Assembly: GCA_963712835.1 (NCBI GenBank)
Contig: CAVQJJ010000019.1
Coordinates: forward strand, 124,001 to 188,000
Reading direction: 5' to 3'
DNA: 64,000 nucleotides
Source: DATARH01 sp963712835
GTDB taxonomy: Bacteria; Pseudomonadota; Alphaproteobacteria; ATCC43930; CGMCC-115725
Shown here: positions 24,878 to 34,649 of the stretch, piece after piece
Layout of the letters: each line of letters starts with the position of its first letter
Position numbering within the stretch: the stretch's first letter is position 1
Made by a program: the position numbers and the translations under genes
Notes under the pieces: generated by a model
Told to the model about the DNA's origin: nothing
What the model saw: the letters and a program-made list of their open reading frames with translations, nothing else
Databases searched by the model: none

Positions 24878-25024
24878 CAAGCTCGTTCCTCCCGCCGATA
24901 CCCTACCTGTTCTACACCGTGGCAATTGCCGTGGTCACCATGCCCGCGCATGACAGCGCCTCCACCGGACGGTAAACTCGGTACAGTAGCGTGCCGTGTC
25001 GCGGCATGACCGGAGGAAAAGCGG

Positions 25025-27157
25025 GTGAGCGAGGGCGCGCAGATCGTCGAGATGCGACCGGCCGATCCGGCTTCGCCGGCGCGGTTCTTCAACCGCGAGC
25101 TCTCTTGGATCGACTTCAACGAGCGTGTGCTCGCCGAAACCGAGAACGAGCGCCATCCGCTGCTCGAGCGGCTGCGCTTCCTGTCGATTTCTGCCAGCAA
25201 CCTCGACGAGTTCTACATGGTTCGCGTCGCCGGCCTCAAAGGCCAGCAGCAAGCCGGCATCGTCACGGTGAGTCAGGATGGGATGACGCCGGGGCAACAG
25301 CTCGACGCGATCTATCAGCGCGCGCACAAACTGATGCAGGGGCAGCAGGCGGCCTGGACGTCGATGCGGCTGCAGCTCGGCGCCGCCGGGATCGGCGTGG
25401 TCGAGCCGACCGATCTCGAACCCGGCGACCGCACCTGGCTCGAACGCCGCTTCGAGGCCGACATCTTTCCGGTCCTGACGCCGCTGGCGCTCGACCCGGC
25501 GCACCCGTTTCCCTTTGTCGCCAATCGCGGGTTCGGCCTTGGGCTGCAACTCGAACGGGTGAGCGACCAGCACCGCCTGCAGGCGTTGATCCTTATTCCG
25601 AGCTCGGTCGACCGCTTCATCCGGCTGCCTGGCGAACGCATCCGCTACCTGCCGATCGAGCAGATGATTGGCTTGTTTCTCGATCACTTGTTTCCCGGTT
25701 TCGCGGTGGTATCGCAGGGCGTGTTTCGCGTGCTGCGCGACAGCGAGGTCGAGATCGAGGAAGAGGCCGAAGATCTTGTCGCGCTGTTCGAGACCGCCTT
25801 GAAGCAGCGCCGCCGCGGCCACGTGATCCACCTCGCGCTCGATGCGCGGATGCCGGCGGAGCTGCGCGATTTCCTCGTCGAAAAGCTCGACGCGGCGGCG
25901 ACCGACATCTTCGCGACCGCCGGCCTTCTCGGGCTCGACGCCACGCACGAGCTAATCACGCATGATCGGCCCGACCTGCTGTTCACGCCCTACAATGCGC
26001 GTTTCCCCGAGCGCATCCGGGATTTCGGCGGCGATTGCTTCGCGGCGATCCGACAAAAGGACATCGTCGTCCACCATCCGTATGAGAGCTTCGACGTCGT
26101 CGTGCAGTTCCTGCGGCAGGCGGCGCACGACCCGGCGGTGGTGGCGATCAAGCAAACACTTTATCGCACCAGCAGCGACAGCCCGATCGTGCGCGCGCTC
26201 GCCGAGGCGGCGGAGGCCGGCAAATCGGTCACCGCGATGATCGAGCTGAAGGCGCGGTTCGACGAGGAGGCCAATATCCGCTGGGCGCGCGACCTCGAGC
26301 GCGCCGGGGTGCAGGTGGTCTACGGTTTCCTGCAGCTGAAGACGCATGCCAAGGTGTCGCTCGTGGTGCGGCGCGAAGGCGGCGAGTTGCGCTCTTACGT
26401 GCATTTCGGCACCGGCAACTACCACCCCTACACCGCACGGGTTTACACCGACCTGTCGTTCTTTACCTGCGACGCCGCGCTCTGCCACGACGCCGCCCGG
26501 CTGTTCAACTTCATGACCGGCTATGCGACGCCGGCGAGCCTCGAAAAGATCGCCATCGCCCCGATCAATCTGCGCGAGCGGCTCGATACGCTGATCGAGG
26601 CCGAGATCGAGAATGCGCGGGCCGGCAAACCGGCGCAGATCTGGGCCAAGATGAACCAACTCGTCGATCCGGCGATCATCGATCACCTCTACCGGGCTTC
26701 GCAGGCCGGCGTGTCGATCGATCTCGTGGTGCGCGGGATTTGTTGCCTGCGTCCCGGCGTTCCCGGTATGTCGGAGAACATCAGGGTCAAGAGCATCGTG
26801 GGCCGCTTCCTAGAACACGGCCGCATCGTCGCATTCGGCAACGGCAATCGGCTGCCCTCGGATCAGGCGGAAGTGTTCATCAGCTCCGCCGACTGGATGC
26901 CGCGCAACCTCAATGGCCGGGTCGAGGCGTTGGTGCCGATCGAGAATGTGACCGTCCACCGTCAGGTGCTCGACGAGATCATGGTGGCGAACCTGCGCGA
27001 CACGTTGCAAAGCTGGGTGCTAGCGCCGGATGGCACCTATTCCCGGGTGCCGCTCGACGAGGAGTTTTCCGCGCATACCTATTTCATGACCAACCCCAGC
27101 CTGTCCGGCCGGGGCAGGGCGTTGCGGCGGCGCCAGCCGCGACTGGTCGCGAGGTAG
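25025..27157 (+). CDS. ppk: Polyphosphate kinase 1
   Basis: 710 residues, GTG start preceded by GGAGGAAAAG. It makes inorganic polyphosphate from ATP. The N-domain begins RFFNRELSWIDFNERVLAE, a family hallmark. The autophosphorylated histidine is H441 in LKTHAKVSLV, with FGTGNYHPYTARVYTDL as the second conserved block and RGICCLRPGVPG near the C-terminal PLD-like repeat. Length is normal. ppx begins 29 bases downstream, so synthesis and breakdown enzymes are co-transcribed. Confidence 0.97.
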   Translation: MSEGAQIVEMRPADPASPARFFNRELSWIDFNERVLAETENERHPLLERLRFLSISASNLDEFYMVRVAGLKGQQQAGIVTVSQDGMTPGQQLDAIYQRAHKLMQGQQAAWTSMRLQLGAAGIGVVEPTDLEPGDRTWLERRFEADIFPVLTPLALDPAHPFPFVANRGFGLGLQLERVSDQHRLQALILIPSSVDRFIRLPGERIRYLPIEQMIGLFLDHLFPGFAVVSQGVFRVLRDSEVEIEEEAEDLVALFETALKQRRRGHVIHLALDARMPAELRDFLVEKLDAAATDIFATAGLLGLDATHELITHDRPDLLFTPYNARFPERIRDFGGDCFAAIRQKDIVVHHPYESFDVVVQFLRQAAHDPAVVAIKQTLYRTSSDSPIVRALAEAAEAGKSVTAMIELKARFDEEANIRWARDLERAGVQVVYGFLQLKTHAKVSLVVRREGGELRSYVHFGTGNYHPYTARVYTDLSFFTCDAALCHDAARLFNFMTGYATPASLEKIAIAPINLRERLDTLIEAEIENARAGKPAQIWAKMNQLVDPAIIDHLYRASQAGVSIDLVVRGICCLRPGVPGMSENIRVKSIVGRFLEHGRIVAFGNGNRLPSDQAEVFISSADWMPRNLNGRVEALVPIENVTVHRQVLDEIMVANLRDTLQSWVLAPDGTYSRVPLDEEFSAHTYFMTNPSLSGRGRALRRRQPRLVAR

Positions 27158-27186
27158 CCTGGCGCGATGAGGTGATTGCCGCGCCC

Positions 27187-28710
27187 ATGCCGGATCATAA
27201 TGCGTCGTCGTCCATCGACCGGATCGCCGTCATCGACATCGGGTCGAACTCGCTGCGTCTTGTCGTCTTCGAGCGGTTCGGCGCGACCTTGTTGCCCCTG
27301 CTCAATGAAAAGGTCATGTGCGGGCTCGGCCGCGGCATTGTTCGCACGGGTCGGCTGAACCGCGAGGGCGTCGAGCTCGCCTATGCCAATATCCAGCGCT
27401 TTGTCGCGCTGGCGCGCGCCCTCGGCGCCAGCCATCTGATGGGCATTGGCACCGCCGCGATGCGCGAGGCGAGCGATGGCCCGGAATTCGCGGCTGAGAT
27501 TGAACGGCAATGCGGCCTGCCGGTACGCATTGTCGACGGGCCCGAGGAGGCGCGGCTGTCGGCCGCGGGTGTGCTTGCCGGCATTCCGGGCGCTGACGGT
27601 GTGGTCGGCGACCTGGGCGGCGGTTCGGTGGAGCTGGTGCGGATCGCCGGCAGCGATGGCGGGCAGCCCGTCATCGGCGACGGGATCTCGTTGCCGCTGG
27701 GACCGCTGCGCCTCGCCGAATTCGCCGACAATCCGCGCGGGCTCGTCGACGCCGTCAAACGCCATGTCGCGAGCGCCGATTTGCTGCGCGCGGCCCGGGG
27801 CAAGCCGCTGTTCCTGGTCGGCGGCGCGTGGCGGGCGATCGCACGGCTCCATATGGAGCAGGCACATTACCCGCTGCACATCATCCACCAATACACGGTG
27901 CATCGCCGTTCGGCCGAAGCTTTCCTGGAGATCCTGGCGGGGATGTCGCGGCGCTCGCTGGAGCGCATCACCGCGGTCAACCGCAAACGGCTGGAATTGG
28001 TGCCGCTGGCGGCCCTGATCCTCAGCGAGCTGATTGCCGTCGGCGGCGCCGAGCGGATCGTGTTCTCCGCCTATGGTCTGCGCGAAGGCTACGCCTATGG
28101 CCTGTTACCGGCGCAGCCCGACATCGACCCGCTGATCGCTGCCTGCATCGGCGTCGCGGTCAGTCAGAGCCCCGGTCGCAGCGATGGCGAGCTGCTCGAA
28201 CGGTGGACGTCACCGGTGTTTGGGGAGTTGTCGCTCGCGTCGCGCCGCCTGCGCCGCGCGGCCTGCTGGCTCAGCGACATCGCTTGGACCGAACACCCCG
28301 ACTACCGCGCCGAGCAAGCCTTCACCCGCAGCCTGCGCATGCCGATCGGCGCGATCGATCACCATGAGCGCGTGTTCATCGCCTCGGCGCTGCATGCTCG
28401 TTACGGCGGATCGCCGGACGACCCGATCAAGGCGTCGACCCGGCCGCTGCTCGATGACCGCGAAGCCGCCGAGGCGCGCAGCCTCGGCCTCGCGTTGCGG
28501 CTCGCCTATACGCTGTGCGGCGGCGCGCTCAACCTTTTGCAGGATGTACGGCTGTCGCGCGACGGGGGGACGCTGCTGCTCGAATTTCCCGCCGACGGCA
28601 GCCTCTTTCAAGGCGAAGCGGTCGAGCGCCGGCTGGCGGCGCTGGCGCGGGCACTGGGCCTCAGCCCGCAAACCGCGCGCCGCCGGGCACGCCGTCCGGC
28701 GCTGGCCTGA
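27187..28710 (+). CDS. ppx: Exopolyphosphatase / guanosine pentaphosphate phosphatase family
   Basis: 507 residues from the ATG at 27187; the frame is open further upstream over ppk but that part is a shadow. The ASKHA-fold phosphate loops are AVIDIGSNSLRLVVFE and VVGDLGGGSVELV. The C-terminal helical and HD-like part contains YGLREGYAYGLL. It releases phosphate from polyphosphate and possibly pppGpp. The stop is two bases from the converging mlaC-like gene. Confidence 0.95.
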   Translation: MPDHNASSSIDRIAVIDIGSNSLRLVVFERFGATLLPLLNEKVMCGLGRGIVRTGRLNREGVELAYANIQRFVALARALGASHLMGIGTAAMREASDGPEFAAEIERQCGLPVRIVDGPEEARLSAAGVLAGIPGADGVVGDLGGGSVELVRIAGSDGGQPVIGDGISLPLGPLRLAEFADNPRGLVDAVKRHVASADLLRAARGKPLFLVGGAWRAIARLHMEQAHYPLHIIHQYTVHRRSAEAFLEILAGMSRRSLERITAVNRKRLELVPLAALILSELIAVGGAERIVFSAYGLREGYAYGLLPAQPDIDPLIAACIGVAVSQSPGRSDGELLERWTSPVFGELSLASRRLRRAACWLSDIAWTEHPDYRAEQAFTRSLRMPIGAIDHHERVFIASALHARYGGSPDDPIKASTRPLLDDREAAEARSLGLALRLAYTLCGGALNLLQDVRLSRDGGTLLLEFPADGSLFQGEAVERRLAALARALGLSPQTARRRARRPALA

Positions 28711-28712
28711 CT

Positions 28713-29342
28713 CTATCGCTGCACCGGCGCTGGCGTTGTGCCCTGGCCCCGCACCTCCTGGCGCAGCACCGCGAGTAGCGCGCTCGGCTGGCCGCCATTG
28801 TTCTGGATGATCTTGGCGAATTCGTCGCGCTGCGTCGCCTTCATGCTCACCCGGTCGACAAAAACGTCGGTAATCTTGTAGCCGCCGGATTGGCCCGGGA
28901 TCAAATGCCAGTCCATCTCGACCGGTGCGCCGTTTGTCCGAACCACCTGACTGTGGACAACCGTTTCATCGCCGTAAGGCTCGGTGCCGGTGACGCGCAG
29001 CTGCGCGCCGTCATATTTGCCGAGCTTGTCGGCGTATGCCTGCACCGTATAGTCCGTGAACAGGCGCATGAACTCGCTCTGCTCCTCGGGACTCATGGCG
29101 CGCCAATAGCGGCCCACCGCGAAGCGAGCGATCTCGTTCACATCGAAATTCGCCTGAAAAAGCTGCCGGAAACGGGCGATGCGCTGCGGCGGAGCGACGT
29201 TCGGGCCCAGTGAATCAATGCCGGCCTTGCCGAGTTCGTTTATGAACGCGGTCGGATCCGGCGTTGCATCGCTGCGTGGCGCGGCAGCGAAAAGACCGAA
29301 CGCTAAGGCGATCACGCCCAGGGAAAGAAGGCGACGCGGCAT
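28713..29342 (-). CDS. MlaC/Ttg2D-family phospholipid-binding periplasmic protein
   Basis: 209 residues with a signal peptide (RRLLSLGVIALAFGLFAAAP). The body has the PF05494 pattern: FRQLFQANFDVNEIARFAVGRYWRAMSPEEQSEFM, then YKITDVFVDRVSM. Such proteins shuttle phospholipids across the periplasm between membrane complexes. It is not next to an mlaFED operon here; an MlaE-type permease start lies at the left edge of the window, about 29 kb away. Some homologues instead serve hopanoid transport. Confidence 0.88.
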   Translation of the reverse strand: MPRRLLSLGVIALAFGLFAAAPRSDATPDPTAFINELGKAGIDSLGPNVAPPQRIARFRQLFQANFDVNEIARFAVGRYWRAMSPEEQSEFMRLFTDYTVQAYADKLGKYDGAQLRVTGTEPYGDETVVHSQVVRTNGAPVEMDWHLIPGQSGGYKITDVFVDRVSMKATQRDEFAKIIQNNGGQPSALLAVLRQEVRGQGTTPAPVQR

Positions 29343-29409
29343 GACAAAACCTCACCACCATCAGGGATGGTAAGGAAACGCAGCCGGTGCGTTGGGGGTT
29401 CCTCGCCGA

Positions 29410-30573
29410 TCAGCGCCGGTTTTCGGGCAGCGCCACCAGCTCGATGCCGTTGCGCCCAACGGTCAACGCCAGGGCGCCGTGCTTGAGGGCCAGCGCGTCG
29501 GCGCCGAAGACCTCGCGCCGCCAACCGCTTAGCGCCGGCACCTCGGCCTGGTCATCGGCGGCGATGGCCTCGAGATCTTCGGCCGAGGCGACGAGTTTCT
29601 GCGCCACCTCAAAATCTTCGCAGCGCTGCTTCAGCAGCACCCGAAGCAGCTCGATCAGCGGTCCGAGCCCCGGCGGGTTTTGCGCCTTTTGCGGCACCGC
29701 CGCCGGCGGGTTTTTGTCGGCGATGCCTTCGGCGACCGCGTCGAGGATTTCCTTGCCGAGCCGACCCTCGGCGACGCCTTTAGCGAGGCCGCGGGTGCGC
29801 GCCAGCGCCTCGACGCCGCGCGGCGCGTGGCTGGCGATCTCGATCAGCGCCTCGTCGCGCAGGATGCGCTGGCGTGGCAGGTCGCGCTGCTGCGCCGCCG
29901 CCTCGCGCCAGCCGGCGAGCGCGCGCAACACCGCCAAAAAGCGCAAATCGGCACGCCCGCGCAGCCGAAAGCGATGCCAGGCCTCGGGCGGCTCGGTGCG
30001 ATAGAGAGTCGCGTCGGCAAGCGCCGCCATTTCCTCGGCGAACCAGCTCGCCCGGCCGTTTTTCGCAAGGCGCTGCTGCATCCGTTCGTAGACTGTGCGC
30101 AGATGGATGACATCGCCCAGCGCATAGCTGATCTGCCGCTCGGTGAGCGGCCGATGGGACCAGTCGGTGAAGCGCGATGCCTTGTCGAGCGCCGCGCCGG
30201 CGAGCTTGCGCACCAATGTCTCGTAGCTCACCGAATCGCCGAAGCCGCACACCATCGCCGCGATCTGCGTGTCGAACAGCGGCTCCGGAACCGCGCCCGA
30301 CAGATGGAAGAAGATTTCGAGGTCTTGCCGGGCGGCGTGGAACACTTTGAGCGTCGCCGTGTCGTTCATTAGCGCGAGCAGCGGCGCGAGATCGATGCCC
30401 GGCGCCAGCGCGTCGATCGCCGCCGCTTTCTCCGGCCCCGCGATTTGCACCAGGCACAAAATCGGCCAATAGGTGCGCTCGCGCATGAACTCGGTATCGA
30501 CGGTGATGAACTCCGCGCCCTTCTGGCGCCCGCAAAACTCCGCGAGCGCGGCGCTGTCGGTAATCAGCTGCAT
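29410..30573 (-). CDS. rnd: Ribonuclease D
   Basis: 387 residues. A 3'-5' exoribonuclease that trims tRNA and other stable RNA ends. The DEDDy residues are in FITVDTEFMRE (Asp, Glu), HAARQDLEIF (Asp) and ISYALGDVIHL (Tyr, Asp). A HRDC domain follows (DLPRQRILRDEALIEIA) and then a second helical domain. It ends 67 bases before the mlaC-like gene and starts 24 bases after the nitronate monooxygenase stop. Linkage with aspS and ppx is common in alphaproteobacteria. Confidence 0.95.
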   Translation of the reverse strand: MQLITDSAALAEFCGRQKGAEFITVDTEFMRERTYWPILCLVQIAGPEKAAAIDALAPGIDLAPLLALMNDTATLKVFHAARQDLEIFFHLSGAVPEPLFDTQIAAMVCGFGDSVSYETLVRKLAGAALDKASRFTDWSHRPLTERQISYALGDVIHLRTVYERMQQRLAKNGRASWFAEEMAALADATLYRTEPPEAWHRFRLRGRADLRFLAVLRALAGWREAAAQQRDLPRQRILRDEALIEIASHAPRGVEALARTRGLAKGVAEGRLGKEILDAVAEGIADKNPPAAVPQKAQNPPGLGPLIELLRVLLKQRCEDFEVAQKLVASAEDLEAIAADDQAEVPALSGWRREVFGADALALKHGALALTVGRNGIELVALPENRR

Positions 30574-30597
30574 TAGCGCGCACTATAGAAACGCGCG

Positions 30598-31695
30598 CTA
30601 AGCGGGCAACAGGGTTTCGGCCTCCTGCCACAAACGGGCGACGAGTTCGGCCGCCGGTTCGGCGCGCGCGAAGTGAGCGGCCTGGCCGGCCCAAGCCTGT
30701 ATCCGGTGGATGTCGCCCGCCTTGGCGCCCGCCTCGCGCATCGCCGCCGTGAGGCCGCGCTGGATCGGGTAAGGCGCCGGTGCGAGCGCTTCAGCGGCGT
30801 GAAGGGCGCGCACGTAATCGGTCGCGACGGCGCGACCGAGCCGTCCCGAAAAGCCGCGGGTCGGCATGGTCGCCTCTGGCTCAAGCTCGACCAAGGCGTC
30901 GGCCCAGGCGGAATTGGTCTTGGCCTCGGGGCAACGCAGCAAGCCAGTGCCTATCTGCACCGCGCTGGCGCCGAGCGTCAGCGCCGCGGCGATGCCGCGC
31001 GAATCGCCGATCCCGCCGGTGGCGATGACCGGCACCGAAAGGTTGTCGGCGAGCCGCGGCAGCAGCGCGAATGTGCCGACAAGCTGGTGCTCGGCCGTGT
31101 CGCCGTCGAATGCGCCGCGGTGTCCGCCGGCCTCGGCGCCTTGCGCGACGATCGCATCGGCGCCGGCGGCTTCGGCCGCGCGGGCCTCGGTGAGCGTCGT
31201 CGCGCAGGCGAACCAGGCGATGCCGGCGTCCTTGCACGCCGCCACAAACTTGTCCGGGTAGAGCCCCATAATCGACGACACCACCCGAGGCCGTGCCGCG
31301 AGCAACGCGTCGCATTGCCGCGCGAAATCTTGCAGCGGCGCGTCGCCGGCGTCTTCGGGCACCGGCGGACCCCATTGCCCAAGAAATTCGCGCACCCGCG
31401 CTTCATGCGCCTTATCGCGAACCGGCGGCGGGTCGGGGATCCACAAATTGATCTGGAACCCGCCGTTGCTGCCATCGCGGAACTCGCGTGCCCACGCGGT
31501 GATCGCCTCCGGCGACGAGGTCAACGCGCCGAACCCGCCCATGCCGCCGGCATTGGCGACTGCCGCCGCGAGGCTCGCCGGACAGGCTCCGGCCATGGGC
31601 GCCATCACGATCGGCACGCGCAGCCCATAGGTCTCGCAAAACCGTGCGGCGCGAGCGCGCGCTCCCGCTCTGGGACGTTCGGTTGCGTCAGGCAT
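30598..31695 (-). CDS. Nitronate monooxygenase (2-nitropropane dioxygenase family)
   Basis: 365 residues, an FMN-dependent TIM barrel. PIVMAPMAGACPASLAAAV at the N-terminus and the catalytic-His region VAQGAEAGGHRGAF are class I features; VPVIATGGIGDSRGIAAAL and LGASAVQIGTGLL bind the FMN phosphate. These enzymes oxidise nitronates such as propionate-3-nitronate. It is divergent from aspS with 176 bases between the starts; that gap has a TTGACA (around 31815) without a clear -10. Confidence 0.9.
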   Translation of the reverse strand: MPDATERPRAGARARAARFCETYGLRVPIVMAPMAGACPASLAAAVANAGGMGGFGALTSSPEAITAWAREFRDGSNGGFQINLWIPDPPPVRDKAHEARVREFLGQWGPPVPEDAGDAPLQDFARQCDALLAARPRVVSSIMGLYPDKFVAACKDAGIAWFACATTLTEARAAEAAGADAIVAQGAEAGGHRGAFDGDTAEHQLVGTFALLPRLADNLSVPVIATGGIGDSRGIAAALTLGASAVQIGTGLLRCPEAKTNSAWADALVELEPEATMPTRGFSGRLGRAVATDYVRALHAAEALAPAPYPIQRGLTAAMREAGAKAGDIHRIQAWAGQAAHFARAEPAAELVARLWQEAETLLPA

Positions 31696-31871
31696 CGGTA
31701 CGGTTCTCCGTCGGCTGTCGCGGCTTTTTCAGATTTGGGGCGCGGCGGTGATTTTTGAAAATAGTTTATCGAGATAAGGGCGATCGCTTTTGCCGGTCGG
31801 GCGGATCGCCTTGCCTTGACAATCGCGGCCTTTCCGTGCGTCCTCCGCGCTTTCCACCGTCTGCAGCGTTT

Positions 31872-33665
31872 ATGGCGATGCACGAATATCGCACCCATAC
31901 TTGCGGCGCGTTGCGCCTGGGCGATGCGGGGCAGGCCGCGCGTTTGTCGGGCTGGGTGCACCGCAAGCGCGACCACGGCCAGTTGCTGTTCGTCGATCTG
32001 CGCGACCATTACGGCGTCACGCAATGCGTGATCGACGTGTCATCGCCGCTCTTCGCGGCGGCCGATGCGCTGCGGCTCGAAAGCGTCATTACCGTGACCG
32101 GCAAGATCGTCGCGCGCTCCGACGACACGGTGAACCCGAACATCCCGACGGGCGAAGTCGAATTGGTAATCGGCGAGCTGGTCGTGCAATCGACCGCGGA
32201 GCCGCTGCCGCTGCCGGTCAACGCCGACGCCGACTACCCCGAGGACATCCGGCTCACCTACCGCTTTCTCGATCTGCGGCGCGAGCGGATTCACGCCAAT
32301 ATCGTGCTGCGCTCCAAGGTCATCGCCTCGATCCGGCGACGGATGATCGAGCAGGGGTTCATGGAGTTCCAGACCCCGATCCTCACCGCCGACTCGCCCG
32401 AGGGCGCGCGGCCTTATTACGTGCCGAGCCGGCTGCATCCCGGCGAGTTCTATGCGCTGCCGCAGGCGCCGCAGCAGTTCAAGCAGCTGCTGATGGTCGC
32501 CGGCTTCGACCGCTATTTTCAGATCGCGCCATGCTTTCGCGACGAGGCGAGCCGCGCTGACCGTGCGCCGGGCGAGTTCTATCAGCTCGATTTCGAGATG
32601 AGCTTCGTAACGCAAGAGGATGTCTTCGCGGCAATCGAGCCGGTGCTTCACGACGTCTTCGAGGAATTCGCCAATGGCCGCCGGGTCAGCCCGGCGCCGT
32701 TCCGCCGCATTCCCTATGCAGAGGCAATGCTGCGCTACGCGAGCGACAAGCCCGACCTGCGCAATCCGATCGTTATCCATGACGCGACAGGGACGTTTCG
32801 TGGCTCCGGTTTCCGCATCTTCGCCGGGATGATCGATAGTGACCCGAACGTCCGGGTACGGGCGATCCCGGCGCCGGGCGGCGGCAATCGAGCATTCTGC
32901 GACCGGATGAATTCATGGGCGCAGGAGGAGGGACAGCCGGGGCTCGGCTACATCTTCTTCCGCGACGGCGAGGGCGCGGGGCCGGTGGCACGCAACCTCG
33001 GGCCCGAGCGCACCGAGGCGCTGCGTCAGGAACTTGGACTGAAGGACGGCGACGCGGTGTTCTTCGTCGCCGGTGCGCCGAAGAATTTCCTGCCCTTCGC
33101 GAGCCTCGCGCGCTTGCGGATCGGCACCGAACTCGGCCTGTCGGCCAAAAATTGCTTCGATTTCTGCTGGATCACCGACTTCCCGATGTACGAGCTCAAC
33201 GAGGAGACCGGGAAGATCGATTTCAGCCACAACCCGTTCTCGATGCCGCAAGGCGGGCTCGACGCGCTCGAAACCCAGGACCCGCTGACGATCAACGCGT
33301 TCCAGTACGACATCGTATGCAATGGCACAGAATTGTCGTCGGGCGCGATCCGTAATCATCTGCCGGAGATCATGTACAAGGCGTTCGCGATCGCCGGCTA
33401 TCCCAAGGAAGAGGTCGAGGCGCGTTTCGCGGGCGTGCTCAACGCGTTCAAATATGGCGCGCCGCCGCATGGCGGCTCGGCGCCCGGCATCGACCGTATC
33501 GTGATGCTGTTGGCCGATGAGCCGAACCTGCGCGAGGTCGTCGCCTTCCCGATGAATCAGCAGGCTCAGGACTTGCTGATGCAGGCGCCGGCGGCGATAC
33601 CGCCCGAGCGGCTCAAGGAATTGCACATCAGGCTCGACCTGCCGCCGGCTCGCGTGCGTTCATAA
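31872..33665 (+). CDS. aspS: Aspartyl-tRNA synthetase
   Basis: 597 residues from the ATG at 31872 (a second ATG two codons later is also possible); the frame is open upstream without homology. It has the N-terminal OB-fold anticodon domain (RLSGWVHRKRDHGQLLFVDLRDHYG), class II motif 2 (QIAPCFRDEASRADRAPGEFYQLDFE), the bacterial GAD insertion and motif 3 (GGSAPGIDRIVMLL). Whether it is discriminating for tRNA-Asp only cannot be told by eye. The eipB-like gene follows 41 bases later. Confidence 0.96.
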   Translation: MAMHEYRTHTCGALRLGDAGQAARLSGWVHRKRDHGQLLFVDLRDHYGVTQCVIDVSSPLFAAADALRLESVITVTGKIVARSDDTVNPNIPTGEVELVIGELVVQSTAEPLPLPVNADADYPEDIRLTYRFLDLRRERIHANIVLRSKVIASIRRRMIEQGFMEFQTPILTADSPEGARPYYVPSRLHPGEFYALPQAPQQFKQLLMVAGFDRYFQIAPCFRDEASRADRAPGEFYQLDFEMSFVTQEDVFAAIEPVLHDVFEEFANGRRVSPAPFRRIPYAEAMLRYASDKPDLRNPIVIHDATGTFRGSGFRIFAGMIDSDPNVRVRAIPAPGGGNRAFCDRMNSWAQEEGQPGLGYIFFRDGEGAGPVARNLGPERTEALRQELGLKDGDAVFFVAGAPKNFLPFASLARLRIGTELGLSAKNCFDFCWITDFPMYELNEETGKIDFSHNPFSMPQGGLDALETQDPLTINAFQYDIVCNGTELSSGAIRNHLPEIMYKAFAIAGYPKEEVEARFAGVLNAFKYGAPPHGGSAPGIDRIVMLLADEPNLREVVAFPMNQQAQDLLMQAPAAIPPERLKELHIRLDLPPARVRS

Positions 33666-33706
33666 GGCAGCGGGCGGCGCGGCGCCCGAGGAGGACGGGT
33701 TTTTCG

Positions 33707-34648
33707 ATGACCGAGCGATGGCGTGGTGTGTACGGCGTGGCGGTGCTGGCATCCGTGTGTCTGGCGGCCGGCGCGGCCGGTGCGGTCGAGACAGCCTCGG
33801 CGCTGAGCGGCGGCGTCCAGATCGCGGCGCATCGCGCGCTCTATACGATGAGCCTCGCTCATTCGAAGACGGATTCCGGGGTCACCGGCGCGCAGGGCGA
33901 GATGGGCTACCAGTGGGGCGAGACCTGCGACGGCTGGACCGTCGAGCAACGCTACCGGCTGACGATCGACTATGCCGAGTCGCAGGATGTCGCCATCGAT
34001 TCGAATTTCGTGACCTGGGAGTCGAAAGACGGCTTGCGCTATCGCTTTAATCAGAAGGAAACCCGCAACGGCACGGTCGATGAGGAGATCCGCGGCTCGG
34101 CCCAGCTCGACGGTCCCGGCAAGGGTGGTACGGTCACCTTCGAAAAGCCGCAGCCGCAGACCATGAAGCTGCCGCCCGGCGCGTTGTTCCCGAGCGCGCA
34201 CACCATCCTCTTGATCGAAAAGGCCAAAGCCGGTGAGGACTTCGTCGCGCGTCAGGTATTCGACGGCGCGACCGTCGAGGGCGCGGTGCTGGTGTCGGCG
34301 GTGATCGGCAAGAAGGTCGAGCCGAGCCCCGTGGCCCAATCCGACCCAAAGGCCAATCCGAAAAGCGCGGCGGACGTCAAGGGCGCCGGTGACCCCAATG
34401 CCAACCCTGGCGGCAAAGCCGTTGCCAGCGCCGACCCCTCGCTCAACGATCCGGTGCTGCAACGGCCGGGATGGCGTATCCGTCTTGCGTTCTTCCCGTC
34501 CGATCCGAATACCGAGACGCCCGATTACGAGCTCGGCATGCTGCTGCTCGACAACGGCATCTCGCGCGACATGACGATCGATTACGGCGACTACACGATC
34601 AATGCCAAGCTGGCCAAGATCGAGCCGCTCGGCAAACCGCATTGCTGA
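33707..34648 (+). CDS. EipB-like (DUF1849) periplasmic envelope protein
   Basis: 313 residues with a signal peptide ending near AAGAVE. After it comes IAAHRALYTMSLAHSK, the conserved start of the DUF1849 beta-spiral. Cys74 (GETCDGW) and the last residue Cys313 match the two positions that form the disulfide in Brucella EipB, needed for envelope integrity. A low-complexity Pro/Asn/Lys/Asp insert (about 203-240) is extra. It follows aspS, and its stop is one base from the converging dinB stop. Confidence 0.85.
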   Translation: MTERWRGVYGVAVLASVCLAAGAAGAVETASALSGGVQIAAHRALYTMSLAHSKTDSGVTGAQGEMGYQWGETCDGWTVEQRYRLTIDYAESQDVAIDSNFVTWESKDGLRYRFNQKETRNGTVDEEIRGSAQLDGPGKGGTVTFEKPQPQTMKLPPGALFPSAHTILLIEKAKAGEDFVARQVFDGATVEGAVLVSAVIGKKVEPSPVAQSDPKANPKSAADVKGAGDPNANPGGKAVASADPSLNDPVLQRPGWRIRLAFFPSDPNTETPDYELGMLLLDNGISRDMTIDYGDYTINAKLAKIEPLGKPHC

Positions 34649-34649
34649 G

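Noticed and set aside
26740..27186. N-terminal extension of exopolyphosphatase over ppk
   Set aside because: Shadow of ppk in another frame; the family begins at IAVIDIGSNS just after the ATG at 27187.
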